Origin: Kineothrix sp. MSJ-39
GTDB taxonomy: Bacteria > Bacillota > Clostridia > Lachnospirales > Lachnospiraceae
Assembly (NCBI RefSeq): GCF_018917935.1
Contig: NZ_JAHLPN010000003.1
Coordinates: 1-64,000 of the forward strand
Direction: 5' to 3'
Length of the DNA: 64,000 nt
Both the position numbers and the translations under genes were made by a program. Below the pieces are notes generated by a model that worked only from the letters and a program-made list of their open reading frames with translations, had not been told where the DNA came from and did not search any database. Positions 1 through 9,386 of this stretch are shown here, in pieces. Within the stretch, counting starts at the first letter, position 1; each line of letters opens with the position of its first letter.

Positions 1-30
1 ATCCTGAGCCAGGATCAAACTCTCATGTTT
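1..30 (-). rRNA. rrs: 16S rRNA, 5' end only
   Basis: The reverse strand reads AGAGTTTGATCCTGGCTCAG, the near-universal start of bacterial 16S rRNA (the 27F primer site). Only the first about 30 nt of the mature RNA are inside the window; the gene continues beyond position 1. The mature 5' end is estimated a few nucleotides upstream of AGAGTTTG. Two tRNA-Ser genes precede it in the same direction, so they may be co-transcribed with the rRNA operon. Confidence 0.95.
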
Positions 31-191
31 AAGTTTTGATCTTTGGTCAAAATTAACTCTAGCTAAGTTTAACCGTTAATTTACTTTGTTTAGGTTTTGT
101 TCTCTGAACAATTCTTTTTTAGAATTTTCAGGGTTGCATTGCTGTTTATTTGTCAAGGTTCTGTAAGGTAATTCATGTTAAGAAATACCAA

Positions 192-280
192 CGGAGAAGG
201 AGGGATTTGAACCCTCGCGCCGCTATTAACGACCTACTCCCTTTCCAGGGGAGCCCCTTCAGCCTCTTGGGTACTTCTCC
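192..280 (-). tRNA. tRNA-Ser (anticodon GGA)
   Basis: On the reverse strand the acceptor arms GGAGAAG and CTTCTCC pair. A T-arm with GGTTCAAATCC is present, the anticodon loop reads CTGGAAA (anticodon GGA), and a long variable arm typical of class II tRNA-Ser follows. The discriminator is G and CCA is not encoded. It lies 53 nt downstream of a second tRNA-Ser and about 160 nt upstream of the 16S start. Confidence 0.97.
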
Positions 281-333
281 AAATAGCTGAATAAGTTACT
301 ATCTTAAATTACCTCTGCGGGATAATTCCCGAC

Positions 334-419
334 CGGAGAGGGTGGGATTCGAACCCACGCGCCCTTGCGGACAAACGGTTTTCAAGACCGCCTCGTTATG
401 ACCACTTCGATACCTCTCC
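334..419 (-). tRNA. tRNA-Ser (anticodon UGA)
   Basis: The acceptor stem GGAGAGG/CCTCTCC, the T-arm GGTTCGAATCC, the anticodon loop CTTGAAA (anticodon TGA) and a long variable arm identify a class II tRNA-Ser. The discriminator is G; CCA is not encoded. It is the first gene after the promoter at 451-479. Confidence 0.97.
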
Positions 420-450
420 ATTCGCTTACCTCTCGGTCAGCGCAAGGATT

Positions 451-479
451 ATTCTAGCAAACGAATCCTAAAGTGTCAA
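451..479 (-). promoter_or_regulatory. Sigma-A promoter of the tRNA-Ser pair (and perhaps the rRNA operon)
   Basis: On the reverse strand TTGACA (474-479) and TAGAAT (451-456) are separated by exactly 17 nt, close to the vegetative consensus. The first tRNA-Ser starts about 30 nt downstream. The A/T-rich stretch just upstream could act as an UP element (inference). Confidence 0.85.
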
Positions 480-564
480 CATCTTTTTTCACTTTTTTTG
501 ATTTTTTTTAAATTGCTTTTGTTTTACGACATTTTTGTATCGTATGCAGTTTTTTCGACACGTT

Positions 565-1281
565 TTATTCCTGCAGATAACTTTCACACACGATCATATC
601 CTCCGGTGTCGTCAGTTTGATATTGCGATAACTGCCTTCCACCAGCTTTACCTTCTGGGAAGTCATCCGCTCTACGACCATGGCATCATCCGTAATAGAT
701 ACCCCTGCCTGCAGCAGATTTTCTTCCTCTGCCAGCAGCTTTTCGTAAGCCCCCAGCACCAAAGGATAGGAAAATGACTGCGGTGTCTGTACCGCCCATA
801 CCTTTTTCCGGTCAGGCGTTGTGGCACAAAAGCCTTCCGCATCCGCGATCTTGATCGTATCCTTTACAAGCGTTCCCGTTACGCAGGCATGATATACCTT
901 TGTTTCCGCGATCATCTGCCGGATCATCTCTTCCGTTACAAAAGGTCTGGCACCGTCATGGATCAGCACGATATCACAGCCGCTCTGCTTAAGTGCCTTA
1001 AGCCCACAGGCTACAGAGTGATACCGTTCTTTTCCGCCTGCGATGACCTGCGTTACCTTATGGAAACCATAACGCTCCACGATATCCGCCCGGCAATAGT
1101 CGATCTCATCCGCACCTGTTACCAGGATGATCTCATCTACCTCACTTTTTTCAAACGCCGCCAGCGCATAATATAGAACAGGCTTGCCACCCAGCAGCAT
1201 AAACTGCTTTGGCTGACCCGCCTGCATTCGTTTTCCCTGTCCTGCAGCCAATACAATGGCTGCTGTTTTTTCTGTATTCAC
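565..1281 (-). CDS. ispD: 2-C-methyl-D-erythritol 4-phosphate cytidylyltransferase
   Basis: IspD transfers CMP from CTP to MEP in the non-mevalonate isoprenoid pathway, in the cytoplasm. At 238 aa the length is normal. The N-terminal nucleotide-binding motif LAAGQGKRM (residues 11-19), GGKERYHSV near 82, HDGARPF near 108 and a C-terminal ITDDA plus SYRNIKLTTPEDM block all match the family. The start is GTG at 1281, directly after the TAA of tsaD and behind GGGGGAG inside tsaD, which implies translational coupling. It is the last gene of the minus-strand cluster before the tRNA genes. Confidence 0.95.
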   Translation of the reverse strand: MNTEKTAAIVLAAGQGKRMQAGQPKQFMLLGGKPVLYYALAAFEKSEVDEIILVTGADEIDYCRADIVERYGFHKVTQVIAGGKERYHSVACGLKALKQSGCDIVLIHDGARPFVTEEMIRQMIAETKVYHACVTGTLVKDTIKIADAEGFCATTPDRKKVWAVQTPQSFSYPLVLGAYEKLLAEEENLLQAGVSITDDAMVVERMTSQKVKLVEGSYRNIKLTTPEDMIVCESYLQE

Positions 1282-2340
1282 TTATCGCTCCCCCAGTTTC
1301 AGATTCGGAACCGCATTCAGATCCCATCCGCTTCTCGTCCCTTTACAATATTCGTAATAACCTGCCACTGCGATCATAGCCGCATTGTCGGTACAAAAAA
1401 CAGGCGACGGGCGATAAAAAGTAATATGCCTTTTTGCACAGGCCTCTTCCATCGCAGCGCGCAGAGCTGAATTGGATGCAACACCACCTGCGATTGCAAA
1501 CTTCTTGAAGCCATATTGCTCACAGGCGTGCATGGCATGCTCCACCAGCACATCTGTGACCGCCTTCTGGAAAGAAGCAGCCACATCTGCCGTATTGACA
1601 GACTCGCCCTTCATTTCACAGGCATTCAGATAGTTCAGCACAGCAGACTTTAAGCCGCTGAAGCTGAAATCATATGCGTTTTCGCCCACTTTGGCACGCG
1701 GAAAATGAATTGCCTCCGGGTTACCTTCCTTTGCTACCTTGTCGATCTTCGGACCGCCCGGATAACCAAGTCCGATCGCTCTTGCCACCTTGTCAAACGC
1801 TTCTCCTGCCGCATCATCACAAGTCTTGCCAATGATCTCATATTCTCCGTAATCTTTCACGACAACAAGATGGGTATGTCCGCCCGATACCACAAGACAG
1901 GCAAATGGCGGCTCCAGTTCTTTGTGTTCAATAAAGTTGGCACTGATATGCCCCTCGATATGATGGACACCGACAAGTGGCTTGTCCGCTGCAAATGCGA
2001 TCGCTTTTGCTTCCGCCACACCGACAAGAAGCGCACCCACCAATCCCGGTCCGTATGTAACCGCGATGGCAGTGATATCGTCCAGAGTCACACCAGCATC
2101 CGCAAGTGCCTGTGTGACCACCTGATTGATCCGTTCAATATGCTTTCTGGAAGCGATCTCCGGTACGACACCGCCGTATAACGTATGCAGGTCGATCTGA
2201 GACGAGATCACATTGGACAGCACCATCCGTCCGTTTTTGACAACGGAAGCTGCTGTTTCATCACAGGAGCTTTCGATCCCGAGGATCAGAATGTCTTTTT
2301 GTTTTGTTTCCGTTTCCAATTCCGTTTTCTTCATTTCCAT
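1282..2340 (-). CDS. tsaD: tRNA N6-adenosine threonylcarbamoyltransferase
   Basis: TsaD transfers threonylcarbamoyl from threonylcarbamoyl-AMP to A37 of ANN-decoding tRNAs (t6A), working with TsaB and TsaE. The 352-aa protein has the ASKHA-fold opening GIESSCDET (21-29), the metal-binding pair H127-x3-H131 within HIEGH, GGHTHLV, and GGVASNS near the C-terminus. An in-frame ATG two codons in is an alternative start. tsaB and tsaE lie about 2.3 kb upstream in the same orientation, so the full bacterial t6A set apart from TsaC is clustered here. Confidence 0.96.
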   Translation of the reverse strand: MEMKKTELETETKQKDILILGIESSCDETAASVVKNGRMVLSNVISSQIDLHTLYGGVVPEIASRKHIERINQVVTQALADAGVTLDDITAIAVTYGPGLVGALLVGVAEAKAIAFAADKPLVGVHHIEGHISANFIEHKELEPPFACLVVSGGHTHLVVVKDYGEYEIIGKTCDDAAGEAFDKVARAIGLGYPGGPKIDKVAKEGNPEAIHFPRAKVGENAYDFSFSGLKSAVLNYLNACEMKGESVNTADVAASFQKAVTDVLVEHAMHACEQYGFKKFAIAGGVASNSALRAAMEEACAKRHITFYRPSPVFCTDNAAMIAVAGYYEYCKGTRSGWDLNAVPNLKLGER

Positions 2341-2342
2341 AT

Positions 2343-2930
2343 CTAGTTATCCTTTTGTACCAGTTTCCATCCATAGATCTTATAATGAGAATTCTCATCT
2401 TTTCTCAGGACAAATACTATATTGGAATTATACAGCAGTCCATCCTGCTTAATTCCATATAAACAGTAAAGGCGCGCCCAGTCATATCCGTCCTGCGTGA
2501 AGGTCTCTACATCCACACTGGAGGATGGTGCATAGCTGACGATCGTCCTCTTTTTCTCTTTAAACTCTTCAATATCTTTTTTCAACGCTGAAAGATACCG
2601 TTCCTCATCCTGATTGGCTACAAGTTCTTCATCATACAGCTCCCGGATCTTATTTCCAAGCTGTTCAACTTCTTCCTCTGTATTGTCTTCATTGTAAAAA
2701 CATTGTGTGATCTGGCTGAAGTACTTTACGACCTCTCGCGGTGTCGGCGGATAATTCGTTTCCAGATCTCTTGTCAGTACTTCCTGTGTAGCTGTCAGCG
2801 TCTGCAGTTCACGGTCCGCATCCTCTGCCTGAGAGACATTGCGATTGGAGAGATAATAGTAATAGCCCACGATCAGAAACAGCATAACAACAGCCAGAAG
2901 GATGCCTTTGATATTATGTGATTTTTTCAT
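2343..2930 (-). CDS. Membrane-anchored protein of unknown function
   Basis: The 195-aa protein has a short basic N-terminus and one hydrophobic segment (about residues 9-27, ending in a run of tyrosines). A mostly charged, presumably extracytoplasmic domain with a likely helical stretch (residues 100-125) follows. The orientation is inferred from the positive N-terminus. The family may be the one labelled DUF6715 in Lachnospiraceae, but that is from memory and unverified. It ends 2 nt before the tsaD ATG, so it is probably in the same transcript. No function can be assigned. Confidence 0.75.
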   Translation of the reverse strand: MKKSHNIKGILLAVVMLFLIVGYYYYLSNRNVSQAEDADRELQTLTATQEVLTRDLETNYPPTPREVVKYFSQITQCFYNEDNTEEEVEQLGNKIRELYDEELVANQDEERYLSALKKDIEEFKEKKRTIVSYAPSSSVDVETFTQDGYDWARLYCLYGIKQDGLLYNSNIVFVLRKDENSHYKIYGWKLVQKDN

Positions 2931-2982
2931 ATGCTATCTCTCCTTTCCCGCGGTTTATATAATCCGCGTCATTTCTGTTTCT

Positions 2983-3897
2983 CTAGTTTTCTTCTTCAAA
3001 ATCGAGTTCTATTGTCTGTCCGTCCTTTGCCGTGATCGCATTCGGGAAGATCTTTGTCACCTGTGGCAGATACTGGTCCGGCCATGGCAGGGATGGACTG
3101 TAATGTGTCAGCCACATCTGGGATACTTCTGCCGCCTTTGCCAGATTCGCGGCTTCATAAAAGGTCATATGCTTATGTTCCCTTGCCTTTTGCTGTTTGT
3201 CAGGTTCGCCGTACATGCCTTCGCAGATAAAAAGATCCGCATGTGCAGCGTTTTCTTCAATGGATCTGGTCGGCCTGGTATCCGTGCAGTAGGTCACCTT
3301 GATTCCCTTACGCGGACTTCCCATCACCATATCCGGTGTATAGGTTTTTCCTTCAAATTCTACAACATTGCCTTTTTGGAGCGGATTCCAGAGCTGTACC
3401 GGTAAGCCAAGTATCTTTGCCTTTTCCACCTGAAATCTGCCTGCTCTTTCCACGATCAGGTTATAGCCGTAGCAGATCACATTGTGATTGACACGGAACG
3501 CCTCGATCCGGTAATCTCCCATATCGATCTGTTCAAACGGCTGTGAAAGCTCATGGAATCTGAGTTCAAACGGGAGCTCCGGCGCGATCATCCGCAGCGC
3601 ACCGACAACCTTTTCCAGCCCCTTTGGTCCAATGATCAGAAGCGGTTCTGTCCGTTCCGCATTTCCCATTGTCAGGAGCATGCCCGGCAGTCCGCTGATA
3701 TGATCTGCGTGAAAGTGCGTAAAGCAGATCACATCAATCGGCTTAGGGCTCCAGCCCTTCTGCTTCATGGCGATCTGCGTGCCTTCTCCGCAGTCGATCA
3801 GTATACTCTTTCCGTTATAGCGCGCCATCATTGCTGTCAGATAGCGGTAAGGAAGTGGCATCATTCCGCCCGTTCCCAGCAAACAAACATCTATCAT
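2983..3897 (-). CDS. rnz: Ribonuclease Z
   Basis: RNase Z is the metallo-beta-lactamase-fold endonuclease that trims tRNA 3' trailers. The 304-aa protein shows the metal-binding HFHADH motif at 61-66, GTGG near the start, a substrate-binding insert (YNLIVERAGRF region) and a downstream TDTRP segment with later His ligands (HMTFYEA, LTHYSPS). The gene sits inside the tRNA-modification and isoprenoid cluster. Neither tRNA-Ser in this window encodes CCA, which fits a need for RNase Z maturation. Confidence 0.93.
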   Translation of the reverse strand: MIDVCLLGTGGMMPLPYRYLTAMMARYNGKSILIDCGEGTQIAMKQKGWSPKPIDVICFTHFHADHISGLPGMLLTMGNAERTEPLLIIGPKGLEKVVGALRMIAPELPFELRFHELSQPFEQIDMGDYRIEAFRVNHNVICYGYNLIVERAGRFQVEKAKILGLPVQLWNPLQKGNVVEFEGKTYTPDMVMGSPRKGIKVTYCTDTRPTRSIEENAAHADLFICEGMYGEPDKQQKAREHKHMTFYEAANLAKAAEVSQMWLTHYSPSLPWPDQYLPQVTKIFPNAITAKDGQTIELDFEEEN

Positions 3898-3913
3898 CTC
3901 TTATCCTCAACTC

Positions 3914-4162
3914 TTATTCTGCCTGCCACTCAAATTCTTCCTTCTCCGTCACAGGGATCACAAAAGTCCCTATCAGCTTATCATAGCAGGCTTCACACAG
4001 GTCAAAGCTGTGTGTTACACCATCTTTATGTGAAAAATATCCAAAGTTCTGCCGTCCTTCATATGCGGCTTCCAGCAGCATTCCGTTTTCCGTTCTGAGC
4101 TGTCTGCCACACTGGTTGCAAAACATTTTTTTCAGTTTTTTATTTTCATCGTATATCTTCAT
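3914..4162 (-). CDS. Small zinc-ribbon protein
   Basis: The 82-aa protein carries two CxxC pairs (C15/C18 and C56/C59), the spacing of a single structural zinc site. It ends acidic and has no membrane segment. It lies 16 nt upstream of rnz in the same direction. The role is unknown; a small nucleic-acid or protein adaptor is one possibility (inference only). Confidence 0.75.
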   Translation of the reverse strand: MKIYDENKKLKKMFCNQCGRQLRTENGMLLEAAYEGRQNFGYFSHKDGVTHSFDLCEACYDKLIGTFVIPVTEKEEFEWQAE

Positions 4163-4247
4163 TTTTGTTCCTCCAAGGCTTCTTCTGTTTTCTCCATTTT
4201 AGCCTGAACAAAAAAGAATAACCACAGGTAATTATTGTTAGCACTGG

Positions 4248-4688
4248 CTAACGTTTCCACATGATATACGCATCTTCTTTCGGCTTGTCATAAAAGCCTT
4301 TTCTGGTGCCCTCGATCTGAAATCCACAGGATTCATACAGCCGGATCGCAGCCGTATTTGACACCCGCACCTCTAAAGTAAATGCATGAACGCCTCTTTT
4401 TTCACTCTCCTGCATAAATTCCCGCAAAAGCCTTGCAGCGATTCCCTGCCTGCGGTAAGCCTCATGCACCGCAACCTGATTGATATCTCCCTCGTCCATG
4501 ATACAGTACTGCCCGCAGTAGGCAACAATTCTGCCATCTGCCACATCCTCCGCAACCATGTAAAAGGTCTGGTCACCGGCTGCTGCCTCAGACAGTGCCT
4601 GCTTACTCCACGGCATTGAAAAATAAGCCTCTTCCATGGCAGAGATCTGTTCCACATCCGAAAGCATCATTTCACGAAATACGATCAC
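4248..4688 (-). CDS. rimI: Ribosomal protein S18-alanine N-acetyltransferase
   Basis: This GNAT-fold acetyltransferase of 146 aa has the acetyl-CoA loop RRQGIAARLL (about 80-90) and the C-terminal pattern NTAAIRLYESCGF, typical of RimI. RimI acetylates the N-terminus of ribosomal protein S18 in E. coli. In Firmicutes rimI is usually found between tsaB and tsaD, as here. It overlaps the tsaB stop by 4 nt (ATGA). Confidence 0.9.
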   Translation of the reverse strand: MIVFREMMLSDVEQISAMEEAYFSMPWSKQALSEAAAGDQTFYMVAEDVADGRIVAYCGQYCIMDEGDINQVAVHEAYRRQGIAARLLREFMQESEKRGVHAFTLEVRVSNTAAIRLYESCGFQIEGTRKGFYDKPKEDAYIMWKR

Positions 4689-5398
4689 TTCTGCATCTTC
4701 TCCATTCGTTCTCTCTCTGCCTGGGACAGTCTCAGATAATCCGGTCTGTGTTCCGCTGCCGTAACATATTCGCCTCGTTCATAATAGCTTTTGGCAAGTA
4801 CGGCAATTGCTGCTGCACTCTGTCTGTTGCAATTAGCAGGTGCAAACACATATGGCACCTTCGTCTGTTCTTTGATCAGCGCTTCATAAGCCGCCACACC
4901 GTCGCCGAGATAGACAACCTGCTGCCCTCTTTTGTTGATCTTTTCAATAATCTCTTCCACGCCAATCGCGCACTGCGGCTCTATTACCTGAAACTCCATT
5001 CCCTGCTCTATGGAACTGAAACCGTAAAGTCCCGTATAAACCTGCTGCCTTCTGGCATCCATCATCGGACAGATCAGCGGCATACCATACAGCTGATAGG
5101 CAAGTGCATCCACAGTCGGCACTTCGATGATCGGTTTTCCAAGCGCAAGCCCAAGTCCCTTTGCCGTCGCTGAGCCGATCCGCAATCCGGTAAAAGAACC
5201 CGGTCCCTTTGCCACTGCGATCGCATCAATGGTTGATTTATCAAATTCTGTCATTTGCATGATTTCCTGCAACATCGGAAGCAGTGTCTGCGAATGTGTT
5301 TTTTTATAATTCACGCTGTACGTTGCAAGAATACTGTCATTTTCGAGGATCGCCACACTGGCAACCAGCCCCGAACTGTCTATTGCTACGATTCTCAT
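4685..5398 (-). CDS. tsaB: tRNA threonylcarbamoyladenosine biosynthesis protein TsaB
   Basis: TsaB is the catalytically inactive ASKHA paralogue that scaffolds TsaD for t6A synthesis. The chosen start gives 237 aa opening MRIVAIDSSG, as expected for the family. The frame is open for another 39 codons upstream, but that extension lies inside tsaE and is rejected. The KGPGSFTGLRIG motif (about 68-79) is diagnostic. The start overlaps the tsaE stop (ATGA), and the stop overlaps rimI. Confidence 0.94.
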   Translation of the reverse strand: MRIVAIDSSGLVASVAILENDSILATYSVNYKKTHSQTLLPMLQEIMQMTEFDKSTIDAIAVAKGPGSFTGLRIGSATAKGLGLALGKPIIEVPTVDALAYQLYGMPLICPMMDARRQQVYTGLYGFSSIEQGMEFQVIEPQCAIGVEEIIEKINKRGQQVVYLGDGVAAYEALIKEQTKVPYVFAPANCNRQSAAAIAVLAKSYYERGEYVTAAEHRPDYLRLSQAERERMEKMQK

Positions 5399-5829
5399 AC
5401 TGCACCGCCTTCTTCTACTGTGATCCTTCTGTAGGCAAAGCCTTTTTCCGGATCCTTTTCGATCGTGATCCATTTGGTATTTGCCGGCATCAGTTCTTTG
5501 ATAAGCCCTGCCCATTCCACAAGACAGACACCGTCTCCGTAGAAATAATCCTCATAACCGATCTCATCCATCTCTTCCGGATCTCCGATCCTGTATACGT
5601 CAAAATGATAAAGTGGCAGTCTGCCTTCTTCATAGATCTGTACGATCGTAAAAGTCGGGCTGCACACAGATTCCGTGATCCCCAGTCCTTTTGCAAGTCC
5701 CTTGGTAAAAACAGTCTTACCCACACCAAGATCACCGCAGAGTGCATAAATCTCACCGGGTACCGCTTTTTTCCCGAGTTCTTCCCCAAAGGAAAAGGTA
5801 TCCTCTTCTTTATAACTATCGAGTATCAT
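5395..5829 (-). CDS. tsaE: tRNA threonylcarbamoyladenosine biosynthesis ATPase TsaE
   Basis: TsaE is the P-loop ATPase that resets the TsaBDE complex. The 144-aa protein has Walker A GDLGVGKT at 32-39, SPTF in switch I, YHFDVYRI and the conserved LVEWAG segment. The length is typical. It is followed by tsaB with a 4-nt overlap. The upstream gap to the YcxB-like gene is about 90 nt and may carry the operon promoter. Confidence 0.95.
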   Translation of the reverse strand: MILDSYKEEDTFSFGEELGKKAVPGEIYALCGDLGVGKTVFTKGLAKGLGITESVCSPTFTIVQIYEEGRLPLYHFDVYRIGDPEEMDEIGYEDYFYGDGVCLVEWAGLIKELMPANTKWITIEKDPEKGFAYRRITVEEGGAV

Positions 5830-5921
5830 ATTTTCACCTTGTCTGTCGTCAGTCTTCTACAAATTTATAGTATACCACAATCTGTGACATCTGTATATGC
5901 CACCTTTCCGGCTTTCCTGTA

Positions 5922-6530
5922 TTACTGACGGATCTTTACCTTTTTCGGATCCATATAACGACAGATCAGTTCGATCACCGTCACGGTATTTTCCGCAAGA
6001 TCCGCACGCGGAAATATGGAAGCATTAACCTTAGATGTATAAATGATGATGCTTTTTCCGGTTGCAACAGCCTGATGCATATTCTCCCAGCGCTGCATTT
6101 CCACCTGATCCCCCTGTGAAACATAAATGCCTTCTTTTGTAAATATATAATGAAGCGGCTTTTTAAATGCCTCATTTGTAAGTGCCTGCCTTTTGGCGCT
6201 TAAATAAAGATTCCACGGCAGATATAAAATGATCACAATACCTGCGATCAGATATAAAACGCCTGCATTTTTCATTGCAAAGATAATGGCAAATACACCA
6301 ATGATCGTTGCGATCAGCCCGCCCGGACTTGTATAGGTATGGCGCAGCATATAATCATAAAGAACAGAAGTATTCATATGCACATCCACTTCGTATAAAA
6401 TATCTTCCTTTGCCGGCATGGAAACTCTCGGTCTTTCCGCATTTTCCGTTCCTTCTGCCGCAGTCTCTGTCACTGCCTCCGTATGCTCCGGCGCGTTATT
6501 TTGCAATAAATCTTTCATTTCTTCTGCCAT
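5922..6530 (-). CDS. YcxB-like membrane protein
   Basis: The 202-aa protein has an acidic Ala/Glu/Thr-rich N-terminal tail (1-45), two adjacent hydrophobic helices (about 75-115) and a C-terminal soluble domain with IFTKEGIYVSQGD, a conserved Trp and IFPRADL, like YcxB C-terminal domains. The ATG at 6530 has AAGGAG 7 nt upstream and is preferred to a start 29 codons further up, which would cross the terminator at 6589-6622. Function unknown. Confidence 0.75.
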   Translation of the reverse strand: MAEEMKDLLQNNAPEHTEAVTETAAEGTENAERPRVSMPAKEDILYEVDVHMNTSVLYDYMLRHTYTSPGGLIATIIGVFAIIFAMKNAGVLYLIAGIVIILYLPWNLYLSAKRQALTNEAFKKPLHYIFTKEGIYVSQGDQVEMQRWENMHQAVATGKSIIIYTSKVNASIFPRADLAENTVTVIELICRYMDPKKVKIRQ

Positions 6531-6588
6531 GAAAGCACTCCTTCCCGTCTGGCTTTGTTTCTTTTCTGCTACATCATAGTATAGACAG

Positions 6589-6622
6589 AAAAAAAGTGCA
6601 AGCAAATACGCCTGCACTTTTT
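6589..6622 (-). terminator. Rho-independent terminator after the efflux operon
   Basis: Ten-base arms AAAAAGTGCA and TGCACTTTTT (6591-6600 and 6613-6622) flank a 12-nt loop, with a T-run following on the minus strand. It lies between the stop of the efflux permease (6648) and the next minus-strand gene. A matching T-run on the other strand makes it potentially bidirectional. Confidence 0.75.
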
Positions 6623-6647
6623 ATAAAGAAATCATGAACTTTTTCGT

Positions 6648-7889
6648 TTATTCGTGTCTGAGTGCTTCGATTGGGCTCAGTTTTGCCGCTTTCTTTGCCG
6701 GATAAATACCGAAGAACAGACCAACACCCGAAGAAAACAGCGTTGTGATAAGCACCGTCAGCGGTGATACGGATGCAGTAAATCCCATGAGTCCGCAGAC
6801 AACATTGGCGCCAAGCACGCCCAGGATAATACCGATCACACCACCCAGCAATGTGATGATCGCAGATTCTGACAGAAACTGCAGCATGATCGAACCCGTT
6901 CTGGCACCCAGTGATTTACGGATACCGATTTCTCTGGTACGTTCCGTTACCGATACGAGCATGATGTTCATAACGCCGATACCGCCTACCAGCAAAGAGA
7001 TCGCCGCTACAAATACAACGAATATCGTAATGTAGGAAAGGACCTGTGTGATACTGCTCATGGAATCATTGAAATCCTGCATCTGGATACTGTTGGAATC
7101 CGCTGATACGTGGTGCACAGAACGCATCAGGCGCATGACCGCACCTGCTGCCGCTGTTGCATATTCCGGTCCGTCTGTAAATACGTAAAAGCCCTGGAAG
7201 GTATCAATATAATAGCCAAATGCAGCTCCCATTGTTGTCAGCGGCACTTCCATCTCGACCTGGTCAAAACTCGTCAGCATAGAACTGATGGCTGAGGACG
7301 CACTGTCCTGCCGGATTCCGACGATCGTGGATTCCATCGTGATACCATCTATTGTCACTTCAAAAGTTCTGCCAAGCACATCCGTCGTACCAAACATGGC
7401 GATCGCGCTGTTTTCCCGGATCACGCATACTTTATTGGCCGCTTCGTAATCTGCTTTTGTGAAATATCTTCCCTTGATGATCGGATCATTATATAAATAC
7501 TGCTGTGCCACTGTACCACCGTACAAATACGCATCAAAATTTCCTTTCGGTCCCTGTGCGGTTCCATATGTCTGATAGTTCGGGCTGACACCTTTTACAT
7601 GTTCGATCTTCTCCTCGATCAGATCAAAATCCTCCGTGGTAAATTCCACCGTTTCTTCATTATCCGGCTGTGTATCTCCCATCGATCCACCGGAATAAAA
7701 ATACAGCTGTCCGCCTGCCAGATTGTTCAATTCATCACTGACCTGGGAAGAAAGACCGTTACCTATGGAAATGACCATGATCACAGAGGAAATACCGATA
7801 ATGATACCAAGCATGGTCAGGATCGATCTTCCCTTATTGCTTCTGATATTCATCAGAGCCATTTTTATGTATTCAAAAAGCTGTGCCAT
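6648..7889 (-). CDS. MacB-type ABC transporter permease
   Basis: The 413-aa permease has the MacB/FtsX layout: TM1 at about 20-42, a large extracellular domain (about 50-270) and three C-terminal TM helices starting near 285. The conserved cytoplasmic motif TERTREIGIRKSLGA lies between the second and third. The C-terminus reads YPAKKAAKLSPIEALRHE, typical of the family. It forms an operon with an adaptor (12 nt upstream) and an ATPase. Such systems export peptides, bacteriocins or antibiotics; the substrate cannot be told here. Confidence 0.92.
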   Translation of the reverse strand: MAQLFEYIKMALMNIRSNKGRSILTMLGIIIGISSVIMVISIGNGLSSQVSDELNNLAGGQLYFYSGGSMGDTQPDNEETVEFTTEDFDLIEEKIEHVKGVSPNYQTYGTAQGPKGNFDAYLYGGTVAQQYLYNDPIIKGRYFTKADYEAANKVCVIRENSAIAMFGTTDVLGRTFEVTIDGITMESTIVGIRQDSASSAISSMLTSFDQVEMEVPLTTMGAAFGYYIDTFQGFYVFTDGPEYATAAAGAVMRLMRSVHHVSADSNSIQMQDFNDSMSSITQVLSYITIFVVFVAAISLLVGGIGVMNIMLVSVTERTREIGIRKSLGARTGSIMLQFLSESAIITLLGGVIGIILGVLGANVVCGLMGFTASVSPLTVLITTLFSSGVGLFFGIYPAKKAAKLSPIEALRHE

Positions 7890-7901
7890 ACTAGCCTCCC
7901 A

Positions 7902-9386
7902 TTACTCTGCCTGCTGTGCATTCTGCGCATCTGCCTCGTCTGCACTGACCGGTGTCACAGCCATGCCCTCTGTCATATCGCCTGTCACATCCGTAATGAC
8001 CGCATCACCCTCGGAAAGTCCTGACAGGATCTGTACATATTCATCACTGCTGATACCTGTTTCCACTTCTTTTCGCACAAGCACGCCGTCTTCCGCCACA
8101 TAGCAGAACACACCGTCACTGGCATAATTCACTGCTGCAATCGGTACAAGCAGCACATTCTTTTCTTCTGCCGTTTTGATGGAAACCTTGGCTTCCACAC
8201 CCAGTACGATACTGTTATCCGGATTATCGATATGGATATCCGTATCGATCACAACAGCGCCTGCATTGTTCGTGGATGCTACCTTACTGATATTGCTTAC
8301 TTCCCCTGTATAGGATTTTCCGTTGATCGTAATGTCTGCTTTCTGTCCGATTTCCAGTTTCTCGATATCATATTTGGAAACAGCAAGGGAAACCTTGAGT
8401 GCATCTGCATTCTGGATCGTAAAAAGCTCCGCCCCTTCTACCGCTGTCTGTCCCTGCACGGCCGCTACATTTGTCACAATACCGTTAAAGTCTGCTGTTA
8501 CACCGGCTTTTGCCTTTTCCAGCTCCGCTTTTGCCTTTTCCTCTGTCAGCTGTGCGGATTCCTTGACGACTGCCTGCTGCTTTTTCTGCAGCCCTGCTGT
8601 CGGATCCTGTTCTTTTGCAGTATCATACTGCTCTTTCAATGCCTTGTATTCCGCCAGATCCCCCTGACAGGTTTCCAGTGCGGATTTTAAATTATCCACA
8701 TCATACTCAGCCAGTTTTTTCTCTACCTTTTCCAGCTCTTTTGTTTTCTTCTTTAATGCCTTGGCAGATTCTTTATCTGTATCATCCTTCTCCACCTTAG
8801 CTGTCAATTCCTTGATCTCTGCCTGCAGTGCTGCCTGATCCTCCTGCAGCGCACCGGCTTTATTGAGCTGGTCTGTCAGCTGTCCCACACATTCTGTATA
8901 ATGGGCAATATATTTTAAAGAATCATCGTAATCTGTCTGTGCCTGTGCTGCTTTCTGCTGCGCATGCTCCACGGTTGTCACCGTGATGTCCGCACCGTAT
9001 TCGCTGGCCTGTGCTTCCAGTTCCGTCTGTTTCAGTGCCTGTTCCAGATCCGTCGTATCGTAGCTTAAAAGCAGATCCCCTGCCTTTACGCTGTCACCTG
9101 CTTTTACGTTCAGTTCTCCGATCATCGCTCCTACCTGTGCAAAATATGTTTTGCTTTCCTCAGATGCCACAGAACCTGATGTATCCACCGTCTGGGTAAG
9201 ATCACCCTTCAGTGCCTGCACAGTTGTCACCGGTGTACCGGCTGCCACTGCTCCCATGGACTGTTTTACGATACGCACCAGAAGAACCAGCAAGATCACA
9301 GCAAAAACAGCCGTTACGATCTGCCAGGTCTTAATCTTCTTTTTTCCTGTTTTTGTTTCCTGCTTTTCTTTTTTACTCATTTTCAT
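7902..9386 (-). CDS. HlyD/MacA-like efflux adaptor
   Basis: The 494-aa membrane-fusion-type protein has a basic N-terminus, one TM anchor (about 22-42), a biotinyl-lipoyl-like half near 75-110, a long coiled-coil hairpin rich in Lys/Glu/Ala/Gln (about 115-300), the second lipoyl half (DFNGIVTNVAAV) and beta-barrel domains. The C-terminal tail is acidic. It overlaps the ATPase gene by 14 nt. The ATG two codons in is an equally good start. In Gram-positives such adaptors work with MacB-like permeases without an outer-membrane channel. Confidence 0.9.
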   Translation of the reverse strand: MKMSKKEKQETKTGKKKIKTWQIVTAVFAVILLVLLVRIVKQSMGAVAAGTPVTTVQALKGDLTQTVDTSGSVASEESKTYFAQVGAMIGELNVKAGDSVKAGDLLLSYDTTDLEQALKQTELEAQASEYGADITVTTVEHAQQKAAQAQTDYDDSLKYIAHYTECVGQLTDQLNKAGALQEDQAALQAEIKELTAKVEKDDTDKESAKALKKKTKELEKVEKKLAEYDVDNLKSALETCQGDLAEYKALKEQYDTAKEQDPTAGLQKKQQAVVKESAQLTEEKAKAELEKAKAGVTADFNGIVTNVAAVQGQTAVEGAELFTIQNADALKVSLAVSKYDIEKLEIGQKADITINGKSYTGEVSNISKVASTNNAGAVVIDTDIHIDNPDNSIVLGVEAKVSIKTAEEKNVLLVPIAAVNYASDGVFCYVAEDGVLVRKEVETGISSDEYVQILSGLSEGDAVITDVTGDMTEGMAVTPVSADEADAQNAQQAE